Shown: positions 25,024 to 35,800, numbered from the stretch's first letter. The stretch: 48,371 nt of DNA from an uncultured Bacteroidales bacterium (GCA_947253655.1 CAMYAE010000014.1:1-48371), one strand, 5' to 3'. Notes: generated from the sequence alone by a model not told the origin. Translations and numbers: made by a program.

Positions 25024-26319
25024 ATGAAAGTTCTAATGTTCGGCTGGGAATTTCCTCCGCATATCGCAGGCGGTTTGGGTACAGCCTGTTACGGTATTGC
25101 CAAAGGGTTGGCATACAACGGAGTTGATACTATCTTCGTTATGCCGTCCGCATCCGGTGATGAAGACAATAGCGTGGCGCAAATAGTAAATGCCAGCGAT
25201 GTCCCGGTGGATTTCAAAAGCTATGTCAGCATCGATGAGTTTTTGAACAAGATAAAATTTGTTCATATAGGCACAAATATGATTCCATATCTTGACCCGG
25301 AGGAATTCCACGACCTGGTGGAAAAGGACAAGAGACGTCAGGAGAAGGATTTCCGTATATCATACGGTCAGAAATATAAATTCTCCGGCAGATACGGCTC
25401 CAACCTGATGGAAGAGGTTGCAAGATATGCCATGGTCGGCGGTACGATAGCTTTGCAGCAGCAAGGCAATTTCGATGTCATCCATGCCCATGATTGGCTC
25501 ACATATAGTGCAGGGATAGCCGCCAAGCAACTGACCGGCAAGCCATTGGTTGTCCATGTGCATGCCACGTCCTTTGACCGGAGCGGTGACAGCAATATAG
25601 ACAACCGGGTCTATGAAATAGAGAAAATGGGTATGGAGGCCGCCGACAGGGTTATTACCGTAAGCGACCTTACAAGGAATATAGTTATATCAAAATACGG
25701 CATAGATCCGGCCAAGGTCGTGACTGTGCACAATGCCGTAGATTTCAGTGGCAGGGATAATATTAATGTGGAAAGAGGCGTCAGGGATAAGGTCGTGACT
25801 TTCCTGGGACGTATAACCTTTCAGAAAGGACCGGAGTATTTCATAGAGGCTGCTGCAAAAGTATTGAAGCGTACCGAGAATGTACGTTTCGTAATGGCCG
25901 GCAGCGGAGATATGATGAACAGGTGCATACGCTATGTGGCCCGGCTCGGCATTTCCGACAGGTTCCATTTCACTGGCTTCCTTAGAGGAATGGATGTGCA
26001 GAAAATGTTCGCTTTGTCCGATGTTTATGTAATGCCTTCGGTATCGGAGCCTTTCGGCATTTCCCCTCTTGAAGCGATGAGGTCGAATGTCCCTTCCGTA
26101 ATCTCGAAGCAGTCCGGTGCGGCCGAAGTCCTCAAATATGCTTTCAAGGTGGATTTCTGGGATGTGGACGCTATGGCCGACAGAATATACGGACTTTTGA
26201 AGTATCCGGCATTGTCGGAATTTGCCGTGAAATACGGCTATGAAGAGGTAAATGAGCTCAAGTGGAATGATGCCACTTGCAAAATAAAAAATGTGTACGA
26301 ATCAGTTATAAAAAGATAA
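25024..26319 (+). CDS. GT4-family glycosyltransferase of the glycogen cluster
   Basis: A 431-residue GT-B glycosyltransferase. The N-terminus MFGWEFPPHIAGGLGTACYG is typical of GT4/GT5 glucan synthases, with a nucleotide-sugar region FLGRITFQKGPEYFIEA and the EX7E motif in EPFGISPLEAM. The donor and product are not known. Within a glucan operon it could prime or extend alpha-glucan or make a maltosyl donor, but this is inference. It lies 2 bp after the debranching gene and 3 bp before GH57. It is not the main glycogen synthase, which is the GT3 part of the fusion downstream. Confidence 0.85.
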   Translation: MKVLMFGWEFPPHIAGGLGTACYGIAKGLAYNGVDTIFVMPSASGDEDNSVAQIVNASDVPVDFKSYVSIDEFLNKIKFVHIGTNMIPYLDPEEFHDLVEKDKRRQEKDFRISYGQKYKFSGRYGSNLMEEVARYAMVGGTIALQQQGNFDVIHAHDWLTYSAGIAAKQLTGKPLVVHVHATSFDRSGDSNIDNRVYEIEKMGMEAADRVITVSDLTRNIVISKYGIDPAKVVTVHNAVDFSGRDNINVERGVRDKVVTFLGRITFQKGPEYFIEAAAKVLKRTENVRFVMAGSGDMMNRCIRYVARLGISDRFHFTGFLRGMDVQKMFALSDVYVMPSVSEPFGISPLEAMRSNVPSVISKQSGAAEVLKYAFKVDFWDVDAMADRIYGLLKYPALSEFAVKYGYEEVNELKWNDATCKIKNVYESVIKR

Positions 26320-26322
26320 GCT

Positions 26323-27660
26323 ATGGCAAAGAAAACTATAACGATGTACTTTCAAGTACATCAGCCTACCAGACTAAGACTATACAGATTTTTCGATATA
26401 GGCAAGGATTCCCATTATTATGATGATTTTGCCAACAGGACAATATTGAAAAGGGTCGCCCAGAAGTGCTATCTTCCTATGAATGCGATGCTTCTTGAAC
26501 TTGTCAAGAAATATGAAGGCAAATTCAGGCTTGCGTTCTCGATTTCCGGCTCGGCCATTGAACAATTTGAACGTTATGCTCCGGAAATCATAGACAGTTT
26601 CCGCAAATTGGCTGATACGGGGCATGTGGAATTTTTGTGCGAGACCTATTATCATTCGTTGGCGTCTCTTGTATCTCCGACGGAGTTCAAGCATCAGGTA
26701 ACTAAGCATAAGGAAGCAATCGAACACTATTTCGGTGTCAAGCCAAAGGCTTTCAGGAATACCGAACTGATATATTCTAATGCCATAGGAGAGCAGATAT
26801 ATAAGTTAGGATTTAGGACTATGCTTACGGAGGGAGCCAGACATATTATGGGTTGGAGAAGTCCGGATTTCGTCTATTCATGCGAGACCAAGCCCGGGTT
26901 GAATCTATTGCTGAGAGACTATTCCTTGAGTGATGACATTGCTTTCAGATTTTCCGATCAAGGCTGGAAAGAATGGCCTCTGACAGGTGAAAAATACCTT
27001 ACATGGATGAAATCCGCTGTCAAGGACGGTGGGGACGTTATTAACCTGTTTATGGATTACGAGACTTTCGGTGAGCATCAGAGCACAAAGTCCGGCATAT
27101 TTGATTTTATGCGTTATCTCCCGGAGGTTGTGCTCAAAGACGGCACATTCGAATTCGCCACTCCTTCCGAGAGCGTGAAGAAACATATGCCTGTGGCATC
27201 TTTGGACGTTCCGGAACCTGTTTCTTGGGCGGATGAGGAAAGGGATGTAACAGCCTGGCTCGGAAATGAGTTGCAGCAGGACGCCTACAACAAACTATAC
27301 GGAATGCTGGAAAGGCTGTCCTTGGTAGATGATCCTCAATTGTGGGACGACTTCGGTCACCTCCAGGAAAGCGACCACTTCTACTATATGTGTACGAAAT
27401 TCTTCTCTGACGGAGAGGTTCACAAATATTTCAACCCATACGACAATCCGTACGAGGCGTTTATCAACTATATGAACGTTTTAAGTGATTTTGATTTGAG
27501 GTTGAATGATGAAATTTCCGTTTTAGATACTAACTTTGCGGTTCCTGCCCCAAAGAAGAAGGTATTGGCGAGGAAAGAGAAAAAGGCAGTAACTGTAAAG
27601 GAAACAATTAAGAAGCCGGCGGCCGTGAAAGCTGAGAAGCCGGCGAAAAAGAAGAAATGA
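26323..27660 (+). CDS. GH57-family alpha-amylase / glucanotransferase with a lysine-rich tail
   Basis: A 445-residue protein. The N-terminus TMYFQVHQPTRLR carries GH57 region 1 (HQP). The probable nucleophile is E148 (FRNTELIYSN) and the probable acid/base is D245 (FMDYETFGEHQ). GH57 enzymes include amylases, 4-alpha-glucanotransferases and branching enzymes; which applies here cannot be decided. Residues about 407-445 form a Lys/Ala/Pro-rich basic tail outside the catalytic fold that ends in KKKK. The stop overlaps the next start as ATGA, so the two genes are translationally coupled. Confidence 0.88.
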   Translation: MAKKTITMYFQVHQPTRLRLYRFFDIGKDSHYYDDFANRTILKRVAQKCYLPMNAMLLELVKKYEGKFRLAFSISGSAIEQFERYAPEIIDSFRKLADTGHVEFLCETYYHSLASLVSPTEFKHQVTKHKEAIEHYFGVKPKAFRNTELIYSNAIGEQIYKLGFRTMLTEGARHIMGWRSPDFVYSCETKPGLNLLLRDYSLSDDIAFRFSDQGWKEWPLTGEKYLTWMKSAVKDGGDVINLFMDYETFGEHQSTKSGIFDFMRYLPEVVLKDGTFEFATPSESVKKHMPVASLDVPEPVSWADEERDVTAWLGNELQQDAYNKLYGMLERLSLVDDPQLWDDFGHLQESDHFYYMCTKFFSDGEVHKYFNPYDNPYEAFINYMNVLSDFDLRLNDEISVLDTNFAVPAPKKKVLARKEKKAVTVKETIKKPAAVKAEKPAKKKK

Positions 27661-30600
27661 CGGATAGACTTATTTATCCCGACTATCTCTTTGAGGTAAG
27701 TTGGGAAGTATGTAATAAAATCGGAGGGATTTACACTGTTATAGCGACAAAATCCCTCTTCCTGCAATCGCAGCTGAAAAGACATCATATTTTAATCGGC
27801 CCGGATGTCTGGATGAATGTCGAGGACAATCCCGATTTCATCGAGGATACAAGGCTTTATTCTTCATGGAAGAAGCAGGCCGCATCAGAGGGTTTGAGGG
27901 TGAGGATAGGCAAATGGAACGTTCCGGGCAGCCCGATAGCTGTCCTTGTGGACTTCAAGCAGTTTATCACAAGGCAGAATGAAATCCTTACGGAATATTG
28001 GCTCCGGTTTGGAGTGGATTCCATTTCCGGCGATTGGGACTATAAGGAGTCGGCCTTGTTCGGCTATGCGGCCGGTAAGGTGATAGAGAGTTTCTACCGA
28101 TACAATCTAAACTCTTCCGACAAGGTCGTGGCACAGTTCCACGAATGGCAGACCGGTGCCGGGCTCTTATATCTGAAATACACCCAACTGCCTGTAGCTA
28201 CGGTATTTACCACCCATGCTACAGTTGTCGGGCGTTGTCTGGCAGGTAATGGATTGCCCCTATACGACAATATGTCGGTGTATGATGCGGAAGAAAAGGC
28301 CAGGCAGTTCAATGTAGTGGCAAGACATTCTCTCGAAGCGGTTTCCGCCAAAAATGCCGATGTGTTTACAACGGTGAGTGACATTACGGCTAAAGAATGT
28401 GCGAAGTTCCTTTCCCGACCGGTGGATATTGTTACGCCGAACGGCTTTGAAAACAGTTTTACCCCGTCTTCCGAAGAAGAGAGGCAGGCAAAAAGAAAGG
28501 CTGCACGTAAGAAGCTTGTGGAAGTGGCTGCGGCAATGTCCGGAGAAAAGGTGCCGGACGATGCGATCCTGATTGGAATCGGTGGCCGTTACGAATATAG
28601 AAACAAAGGCATTGATGTGTTTATCGACGCTCTCGGTGCCTTGAAGAGTGAGGAATATTCCGGCAAGGAAATCCACGCCTTTGTCATGATACCGTCCGGT
28701 CACAAGGGGGCTGACAAGGCTTTGGCGGCCAAAATAGCCGGCAGGGATAATGAGAATTATGCTACACAGGTCTCACATGTCCTTATGGAGCCGGAATATG
28801 ATATTGTCACAAGGCGTTTCAAGGAGCTGGGGCTGGATAACCCTTCAGGCTGCAAAGTCAAAGTATATTTTATCCCGTCCTATCTCAACGGCAACGACGG
28901 TATCTTCAATATGAGTTATTATGACCTGTTGATAGGTCTTGATTTAGCTTTATTCCCGTCATATTACGAGCCTTGGGGATATACTCCTCTTGAGGCATTG
29001 GCTTTCAGCGTCCCGTCGCTTACAACCGACCTGGCCGGTTTCGGATTATGGGTCAGAGATCATTACAAAGGGGAAAGGCATCCGGGAATAACGATTGTCG
29101 AAAGGAACGATTCCAACTACAATCAGGTGGTCAGGGATGTTGTTGCGAGAATAATGGAAATTTCGGCTTTGGACGAACAGTCACGGGCTGAATATATGTG
29201 CAATGCCCGTGAGGTGGCATCAATAGCCCTTTGGGGAAATCAGATAGAATATTATAGCAGGGCCTACTCTATGGCTCTCGGCAAAGTGATTGCCGAAAAG
29301 GGGGATTTCCCCGAAATTAACGAATCCAATCAGATGAAATACGAGAAAATTGAGATAAATGCTCCGACATGGAAGAGCGTAATGGTGACAAGGCATTTGC
29401 CTGAGGAGCTTTCAGGACTTGAGGTCCTGTCCAAAAACCTGTGGTGGTGCTGGAATGAAAGTGCCAAAAACCTTTTCAAATCAATTGACATTGATGTTTG
29501 GCACGCGTCCGGACATAACCCTATGGCCGTCCTTGATACAGTAAGCCTGAAAAGATTCAACCAGCTTGCAAAGGACGAGGATTTCTTGAGCCGGCTTCAT
29601 TCGGTTATGAATGAATTCAATTCATATATGGCACTGAAATCCGAGAGAAAGGCACCTCTTACCGCTTATTTCTGTATGGAATACGGTCTTGACACTTCCC
29701 TCAACATATATTCGGGAGGTCTCGGTATACTTGCCGGGGACTATCTCAAAGAGACGAGTGACATGAATGTCAATCTCGTGGCTATAGGCTTCCTTTACAG
29801 ATACGGTTATTTTACTCAGGTCATAACTTCACAGGGCGACCAGGTGGCGAAATATGATGCCCAGGACTTTATGAGGATGCCGGTTTCGCCGGTAATAGGG
29901 TCTGACGGCAAATGGGTTACGACAAGCGTGGCTTTCCCTGGCAGGAATATCACCGCCAGAATCTGGAAAGTGGCCGTAGGCCGTACCGATTTGTATTTGC
30001 TTGATACAGACTATGAGGCCAATATCCCGGAGGACCGTCAGGTGACCTATCATCTTTATGGCGGAGATTGGGAGAACAGGCTCAAGCAGGAACTGCTTCT
30101 CGGTGTCGGAGGTATACGTGCCATAAGAAATCTCGGCCTTGACCCACAGATGTACCATTGCAACGAGGGACATGCTGCCTTCACTGGCCTGGAAAGGCTT
30201 AGGGAATATATTGTAAATGATAACCTGTCCTTCCCGGAGGCTCTTGAGGTGGTAAGGGCTTCTTCCCTCTTCACAACTCACACTCCTGTTCCGGCAGGAC
30301 ACGATGCTTTTGACGAGGGCTTGCTCCGCAAGTATATTGGCCATTATCCAAAGAGGATGAAAATAGATTGGGAGACTATGATGGGGCTTGGCAAGCACAA
30401 TGGAAGCGATGTGCATGAGAAGTTCTCTATGAGCATACTTGCAGCCAACATCTCCCAGAATGTCAATGGCGTCTCTATGCTTCACGGCAAAGTCAGCCAG
30501 GACATTTTCTCTGACATGTATCCTGGCTATCTTCCTGAGGAACTTCACATCAGTTATGTGACCAACGGAGTTCATTATCCGACATGGACGGCAAGGGAGT

Positions 30601-31898
30601 GGAAAGCAATACACAGCAAGGTTTTCGGTCCGGAATTCCAGACTCATCACTATGACAAGAAATGCTTTGAGGGCATATACAATGTCGATGATGAAGAAAT
30701 CTGGAATGCAAGAAAGGCCCTTAAGACAATATTGATAAGAGTGGTAAACGAGAGGCTTGCAAATCTAAGCCTCGGCAACCATTACTCTCCAAGCGAGATA
30801 GTGAAGATAAAGGACAATCTTCGTGACGATGTCCTGACTATCGGCTTTGCAAGACGTTTTGCAACCTACAAGAGGGCGACCCTGCTTTTCAGTGACCTTG
30901 ACAGGCTTGATGCCATTGTGAATGATCCGCTGCGTCCTGTGCAGTTCCTGTTTGCAGGCAAGGCTCATCCTGCAGACAAGGCCGGTCAGGACCTTATCAA
31001 GCAGATTATTGAAATATCCAAGCAGGAAAGGTTTATCGGTAAGATAGTCTTCGTGCCGGGGTATGATATAACCCTCGCAAAGAGGCTTGTGCAAGGTGTT
31101 GATGTCTGGATGAACAACCCTACAAGGCCACAGGAGGCTTCCGGCACGTCCGGAGAGAAAGCTGCGATGAACGGTGTAATGCACTTTTCCGTACTTGACG
31201 GATGGTGGGTTGAGGGTTATCAGGAAGGTGCCGGTTGGGCTCTTCCACAGGAAAGGACCTACGATGACCAGAATTACCAGAATGAACTTGATGCCGCCAC
31301 AATATATACTATCATAGAGAACGAGATAGCTGCGGCATATTACGATATAGACAACAGGACGGGTAGGTCCGAGAAGTGGATAGGCTTCATCAAGAACACC
31401 ATTGCACACGTGGCCTGCAACTTCACGACCAACAGGATGCTTACGGACTATGTGAACCAGTATTATGTGCCTCAGGCTGCCCGTACTGCTGAACTTGTCG
31501 CTGATGATTTCAAGGCGGCACGGGAAATAGCCGCCTGGAAGAAGCAAGTGGAGAGAGAATGGCCTGCCATTGAGGTTGTTTCCTATAAGCAGCCTGATTC
31601 TTCATACAGCCTTTCTCCTACAAATTTTCTGCAGTCAGAGGTCGTACTTAATATCGGCAGCCTGAAACCTGAGGATATAGGTGTAGAGATGCTGTTCTGT
31701 TCTACCGACAATAAGGGAAATCTCCATATTCAGGACAAGAGCGAGTTCATAGTTGAAGATTTCAAGGACGGTGTGGCCACCTACAAGACATCGATTCTTC
31801 CTGAAAGGACAGGTATGTACCAAGTTGCCACAAGGGTATATGCCAAGAATCCCGCATTGCCGCACAGACAAGATTTCGGCTTGGTAAGATGGTTATAG
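27657..31898 (+). CDS. Glycogen synthase (GT3) fused to alpha-glucan phosphorylase (GT35)
   Basis: A 1413-residue two-enzyme polypeptide. Residues 1-559 are a eukaryote-type UDP-glucose glycogen synthase: FEVSWEVCNKIGGIYTV, AQFHEWQTGAG, TTHATVVGR and the EX7E site in YYEPWGYTPLEAL. From Met560 on (854 residues) it is a short-type alpha-glucan phosphorylase: LSKNLWWCWNES, HCNEGHAAF, GFARRFATYKRATL and the PLP-binding K1168 in ASGTSGEKAAMNG. The junction falls where a stand-alone phosphorylase would start. The frame is open throughout with no stop or shift. One half makes and the other degrades alpha-1,4 glucan, so opposing control is likely. ATGA coupling joins it to GH57, and ribF overlaps its end by 10 bp. 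Confidence 0.93.
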   Translation: MTDRLIYPDYLFEVSWEVCNKIGGIYTVIATKSLFLQSQLKRHHILIGPDVWMNVEDNPDFIEDTRLYSSWKKQAASEGLRVRIGKWNVPGSPIAVLVDFKQFITRQNEILTEYWLRFGVDSISGDWDYKESALFGYAAGKVIESFYRYNLNSSDKVVAQFHEWQTGAGLLYLKYTQLPVATVFTTHATVVGRCLAGNGLPLYDNMSVYDAEEKARQFNVVARHSLEAVSAKNADVFTTVSDITAKECAKFLSRPVDIVTPNGFENSFTPSSEEERQAKRKAARKKLVEVAAAMSGEKVPDDAILIGIGGRYEYRNKGIDVFIDALGALKSEEYSGKEIHAFVMIPSGHKGADKALAAKIAGRDNENYATQVSHVLMEPEYDIVTRRFKELGLDNPSGCKVKVYFIPSYLNGNDGIFNMSYYDLLIGLDLALFPSYYEPWGYTPLEALAFSVPSLTTDLAGFGLWVRDHYKGERHPGITIVERNDSNYNQVVRDVVARIMEISALDEQSRAEYMCNAREVASIALWGNQIEYYSRAYSMALGKVIAEKGDFPEINESNQMKYEKIEINAPTWKSVMVTRHLPEELSGLEVLSKNLWWCWNESAKNLFKSIDIDVWHASGHNPMAVLDTVSLKRFNQLAKDEDFLSRLHSVMNEFNSYMALKSERKAPLTAYFCMEYGLDTSLNIYSGGLGILAGDYLKETSDMNVNLVAIGFLYRYGYFTQVITSQGDQVAKYDAQDFMRMPVSPVIGSDGKWVTTSVAFPGRNITARIWKVAVGRTDLYLLDTDYEANIPEDRQVTYHLYGGDWENRLKQELLLGVGGIRAIRNLGLDPQMYHCNEGHAAFTGLERLREYIVNDNLSFPEALEVVRASSLFTTHTPVPAGHDAFDEGLLRKYIGHYPKRMKIDWETMMGLGKHNGSDVHEKFSMSILAANISQNVNGVSMLHGKVSQDIFSDMYPGYLPEELHISYVTNGVHYPTWTAREWKAIHSKVFGPEFQTHHYDKKCFEGIYNVDDEEIWNARKALKTILIRVVNERLANLSLGNHYSPSEIVKIKDNLRDDVLTIGFARRFATYKRATLLFSDLDRLDAIVNDPLRPVQFLFAGKAHPADKAGQDLIKQIIEISKQERFIGKIVFVPGYDITLAKRLVQGVDVWMNNPTRPQEASGTSGEKAAMNGVMHFSVLDGWWVEGYQEGAGWALPQERTYDDQNYQNELDAATIYTIIENEIAAAYYDIDNRTGRSEKWIGFIKNTIAHVACNFTTNRMLTDYVNQYYVPQAARTAELVADDFKAAREIAAWKKQVEREWPAIEVVSYKQPDSSYSLSPTNFLQSEVVLNIGSLKPEDIGVEMLFCSTDNKGNLHIQDKSEFIVEDFKDGVATYKTSILPERTGMYQVATRVYAKNPALPHRQDFGLVRWL

Positions 31899-32773
31899 CA
31901 ACCGGTTTTTTTGACGGTGTCCACCTTGGGCACCGTCTTGTTCTAAAGCTTCTTGCGCAGACGGCAAAGGCAAGAGGCGAAGAAAGTATGGTTGCCACAT
32001 TCTGGCCGCATCCCCGCACCGTACTTCAGGATGGCGCGATGACCTTGCGTCTGCTGAACACTCTCGATGAGAAAAAGGCTCTCCTGTATGGCTTGGGGAT
32101 TGATAGGGTTGAGGTGCTGCCTTTCAGCAAGGAATTCAGCAGTCTCAGCACGGAGGCATATATCGAAGATTATATAAAAAGCCGTTTCGCAGGTACCGCA
32201 ATAGTGCTCGGATATGACAACAGATTAGGCTGTGACGCCGGCACTCCCGATGAAATTCAGGCAATAGCCGAAAAATGCGGCATTGATGTAATACGGGCTG
32301 ATAAATATGAAACCGACGGAGGACTTGCGGTAAGTTCTACAAAGATTCGCAGACTTATCGCAGGTGGCGATATGAAAGGGGCTGCCGCCATGCTCGGATA
32401 TAATTATATGCTCCACGGTGTTGTGGTGTGCGGCAATCGCCTTGGGCGGACAATCGGCTTTCCGACTGCAAATATGGAACTGTACGAGCCGTTGAAGATA
32501 GTGCCCGGAAATGGGGTTTATTTAGTCTCCGTGCGTGCCCTCGATAGGGATTTCTATGGCATGTGCAATATCGGCGTGAGGCCGACGGTTGGCATGGGGG
32601 ATGCCCTTACCATCGAAACCAATATCTTTGATTTCAATGAAGACATATACGGATTGGATATAAAAATCAGCTTTATCGCCAAAATCAGAGACGAACGCTG
32701 TTTCGATAGTATAGGGGCTCTCAGACAACAACTTATTTCTGACAAAACTGTCTGTTGCTCGCTCATAAATTGA
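31889..32773 (+). CDS. ribF: Bifunctional riboflavin kinase / FAD synthetase
   Basis: A 294-residue enzyme converting riboflavin to FMN and then FAD. The N-terminal nucleotidyl-transferase half has GFFDGVHLGHR and the later VSSTKIRRLI. The C-terminal flavokinase half has GRTIGFPTANM and GVYLVSV. The N-terminus is short: only six residues precede the FDGVHLGH loop, where relatives have about 15-20. It overlaps the glycogen fusion gene by 10 bp, which may explain the trimmed start. Last gene of the run that starts at xseA; a hairpin follows at 32815. Confidence 0.93.
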   Translation: MVIATGFFDGVHLGHRLVLKLLAQTAKARGEESMVATFWPHPRTVLQDGAMTLRLLNTLDEKKALLYGLGIDRVEVLPFSKEFSSLSTEAYIEDYIKSRFAGTAIVLGYDNRLGCDAGTPDEIQAIAEKCGIDVIRADKYETDGGLAVSSTKIRRLIAGGDMKGAAAMLGYNYMLHGVVVCGNRLGRTIGFPTANMELYEPLKIVPGNGVYLVSVRALDRDFYGMCNIGVRPTVGMGDALTIETNIFDFNEDIYGLDIKISFIAKIRDERCFDSIGALRQQLISDKTVCCSLIN

Positions 32774-32814
32774 ACAGGTTGTCATTTTTATGGTAAAATA
32801 TGACATTAATGCTG

Positions 32815-32837
32815 TCCCGGTATGTTTTTTATCGGGA
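32815..32837 (+). terminator. Possible terminator after ribF
   Basis: TCCCGGTA (32815-32822) pairs with TATCGGGA (32830-32837), eight pairs including one G-T wobble, around a 7-base T-rich loop. The tail is only moderately T-rich. It would close the glycogen-ribF transcript and separate it from the GH3 gene. It could instead be an operator for that gene. Confidence 0.45.
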
Positions 32838-32871
32838 TATTCTTTATATTAGAAGATAAAACAGACTAATA

Positions 32872-35800
32872 ATGAAGAAATTGCTATCCCTTATCCTACT
32901 GTCTGCGGCTTGTATATGTTCGGCGCAGACGCTCCCGTACAAGGATCCCTCGCTATCTGCCGAACAGCGTGCCAAAGACCTTCTTGGCAGGATGACGCTC
33001 CAAGAAAAGGTGCTGCAAATCAAGCATCTTCACGCAGGAAGTATATTTAAAGATCAGATGTTTGTACCTGAAAATCTCAGTGAGATTGCAGGTTCGCGAA
33101 GCTATGGATTTATTGACGGCTTTCCTCTTAGCGCACAAAGTTATAAGAGTGAAATGCGCAAGGCACAAGAATATATGGTGAACAAGACACGTTTGGGAAT
33201 TCCCGCATTTCTTGTAGCCGAATCCTTGCACGGAGTTGTTCAGGACGGAGCGACTATATTTCCCCAAAGCATTGCCCTTGCTTGTACTTTCAATCCGGAA
33301 CTTGCATATAAAAAAGCGTATGCCACTTCGGAAGAACTTAAAGATATTGGTGTAAATCAAGTGTTTGCCCCATGTATCGATGTTACAAGAGAGCCTCGTT
33401 GGGGCCGGCTGGAAGAAACCTATGGTGAAGACCCTTATCTCAATTCGGTTTTCGCCATTTCAGAGGTCAAAGGTTATTTGGATGCCGGCATTTCACCTAT
33501 GCTTAAACATTTCGGACCTCATGGCAATCCTTCCGGAGGATTAAATTTGTCGACTGTCAATAGCAGCGTCAGCGAGCTTTATGACATATATCTGTATCCT
33601 TTTAGAAAAGTGGTGGAGAATCTCCCGATACAGGCTATCATGTCTTCATATAACGCTTGGAACGGCTGTCCTAATTCCGCTTCACGGTTTCAGATGACCG
33701 ATATTCTTCGGGGCAAATGGGGATATAAGGGCTATGTGTATTCTGATTGGGGAGCCATAGATATGCTTCGATATTTCCATTATATAGCCCCTGATAAAGA
33801 CTCAGCCGGAATTATCGCAATTAATGCCGGAATTGATGCAGAGGCGGCCAGCGGCTGTTATAACAATTTCGCGAAGTTGGTTTCAGAAGGCAGATTGGAT
33901 ATTAAAGTGTTGGACAGGGCTGTTGAGAGAGTGCTGCTTGCCAAATTCCGAATGGGGCTTTTTGAGGATCCTTATATGGATAAAAGAGCCTCCGGAAAGG
34001 GCTTTCACATACCGGAAAATGTTGCTCTTTCAAGAGCCATTGCCGATGAATCTACGGTATTGTTGAAGAACGACGGAATCCTCCCTTTGTCCGGAGAAAG
34101 TATAAAATCCATTGCTGTAATAGGGCCTAATGCCGATCAGGTGCAATTCGGCGATTATACGTGGAGCCGTGACAACAAAGACGGGGTTACTCCTCTTCAA
34201 GGACTTAAACGCCTTTCCGAAGAATATGGTTTCAAGATCAACTATGCGAAGGGCTGTACTATAACATCCGATGATGAAAGCGGTATTAAAGCTGCGGTCA
34301 AGGCGGCTAAAAAGAGCGATGTCTCAATTATTTTTGCCGGCAGTGCAAGCAGTTCTTTCGCAAGGGACGGGAGCCATGCCACAAGCGGCGAGGGTTTCGA
34401 TACGGACAATCTTGAACTTTCCGGTGCGCAGAGTGCTCTTATAAAGGCAGTTAAAGCGACAGGCAAACCTGTCGTGCTTGTACTTGTGAGTGGCAAAGCT
34501 TTCTCGGTGGCTTGGGAGAAGGATAACATAAATGCTATCCTGATGCAATGGTATGCGGGAGAGCAGGAGGGTAACTCAATTGCCGATATTCTTTTCGGCA
34601 GGGTCAATCCGTCAGGAAGACTTACCGTAAGTATCCCAAAAAGCGTGGGGCATCTTCCGGCTTTCTATAATCATTTTCCTTCCGACAAAGGCTTTTACAA
34701 AAAGAGAGGCTCCAAAGACAAGCCAGGACGCGATTATGTGTTTTCATCTCCCGACCCTCTCTGGGCTTTCGGACATGGATTGAGCTATACCGAATTCGAA
34801 TTTACCAATCCTTCTGTAAGCATTGGAAATGATAAGGTGATTGTAGAGCTGGATATAAGGAATGTCGGGAAGGTGGACGGAATGGCTGTCCCTCAAATTT
34901 ATGTAAGAGATATTTATGCATCGGTGCCTACACCGGTCAAACAATTGAAAGCTTTCAAGAAAGTGGCAGTAGCGGCAGGAAAAGTCGAACACGTGCGAAT
35001 GGAGATACCTCTTGACGAGCTGGCGGTTACCGGCAACGACGGAATAAGACGCCTTGAAGCCGGAGACTTTAACATAATGTTGGGACATAGTTCCGATAAT
35101 ATAATTTTTACCAAGAAAATAACGGTCGGGGAGTCCCGTATTGCCGAATATGGTACCGTTGATGCAGAAAAGAAAGTCGAAGGAGTTGGCGGTGTGTTTG
35201 TTACGGCCTCGTCGGCAGCAGAGGCCCGCGGCGGGAATAAGAAAGCCGCCAGGAATTCCGCTTTTGAGGAAATGAAGGATCCGGCAGCCGGTCTTTTTCC
35301 AGACTGGACGAATGTCGCCCCCGGACTTAATGCCTCCGCCGTTTCGATTGACGAGAAATTTTCAAAATCAATCGCTCCTGAAATCCAAGCGAGAAACATA
35401 ATCAAAATTATAGGTTGGAAGGGGGAGAGACTTTCCGCACAGGTGCTTCTTTGGACGTCAGAAGATATAAAAGGAATAGAATACTCATTCCAAGACTTCA
35501 AGTCGGTGGGCAAATCCCTGCCTTCCTCTATTGCACAGGCCCGTTTTGTCCGTTATGTTATGACGGATGAATATGGCTCGGGGTGCGGCTCTCGCAAACC
35601 GGAAGATTTTTCCGCTGCTCTTGTCCCTGATATGCTCGATAATTTGAAGTCATTTGATCTTGAAGCAAAATCCGTGAGGCCGCTTTGGATAACTGTCGAT
35701 ATTCCATATTATGCAACGGCGGGCAAATATAGAGGGGTGCTGAAAATAATTTCCGCCGATAAAGGTCACAAGAAATTCAATATAGAACTAAACGTCGTAG

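Noticed and set aside
29280..29400. Possible sequencing error joining two genes (synthase and phosphorylase)
   Set aside because: The frame is open on both sides with normal codons and a plausible linker, and both halves are complete, so a natural fusion is simpler; only reads can exclude an error.
29829..30650. A 273-codon minus-strand open frame inside the phosphorylase part
   Set aside because: It lies fully opposite conserved phosphorylase motifs and shows no recognisable domain.
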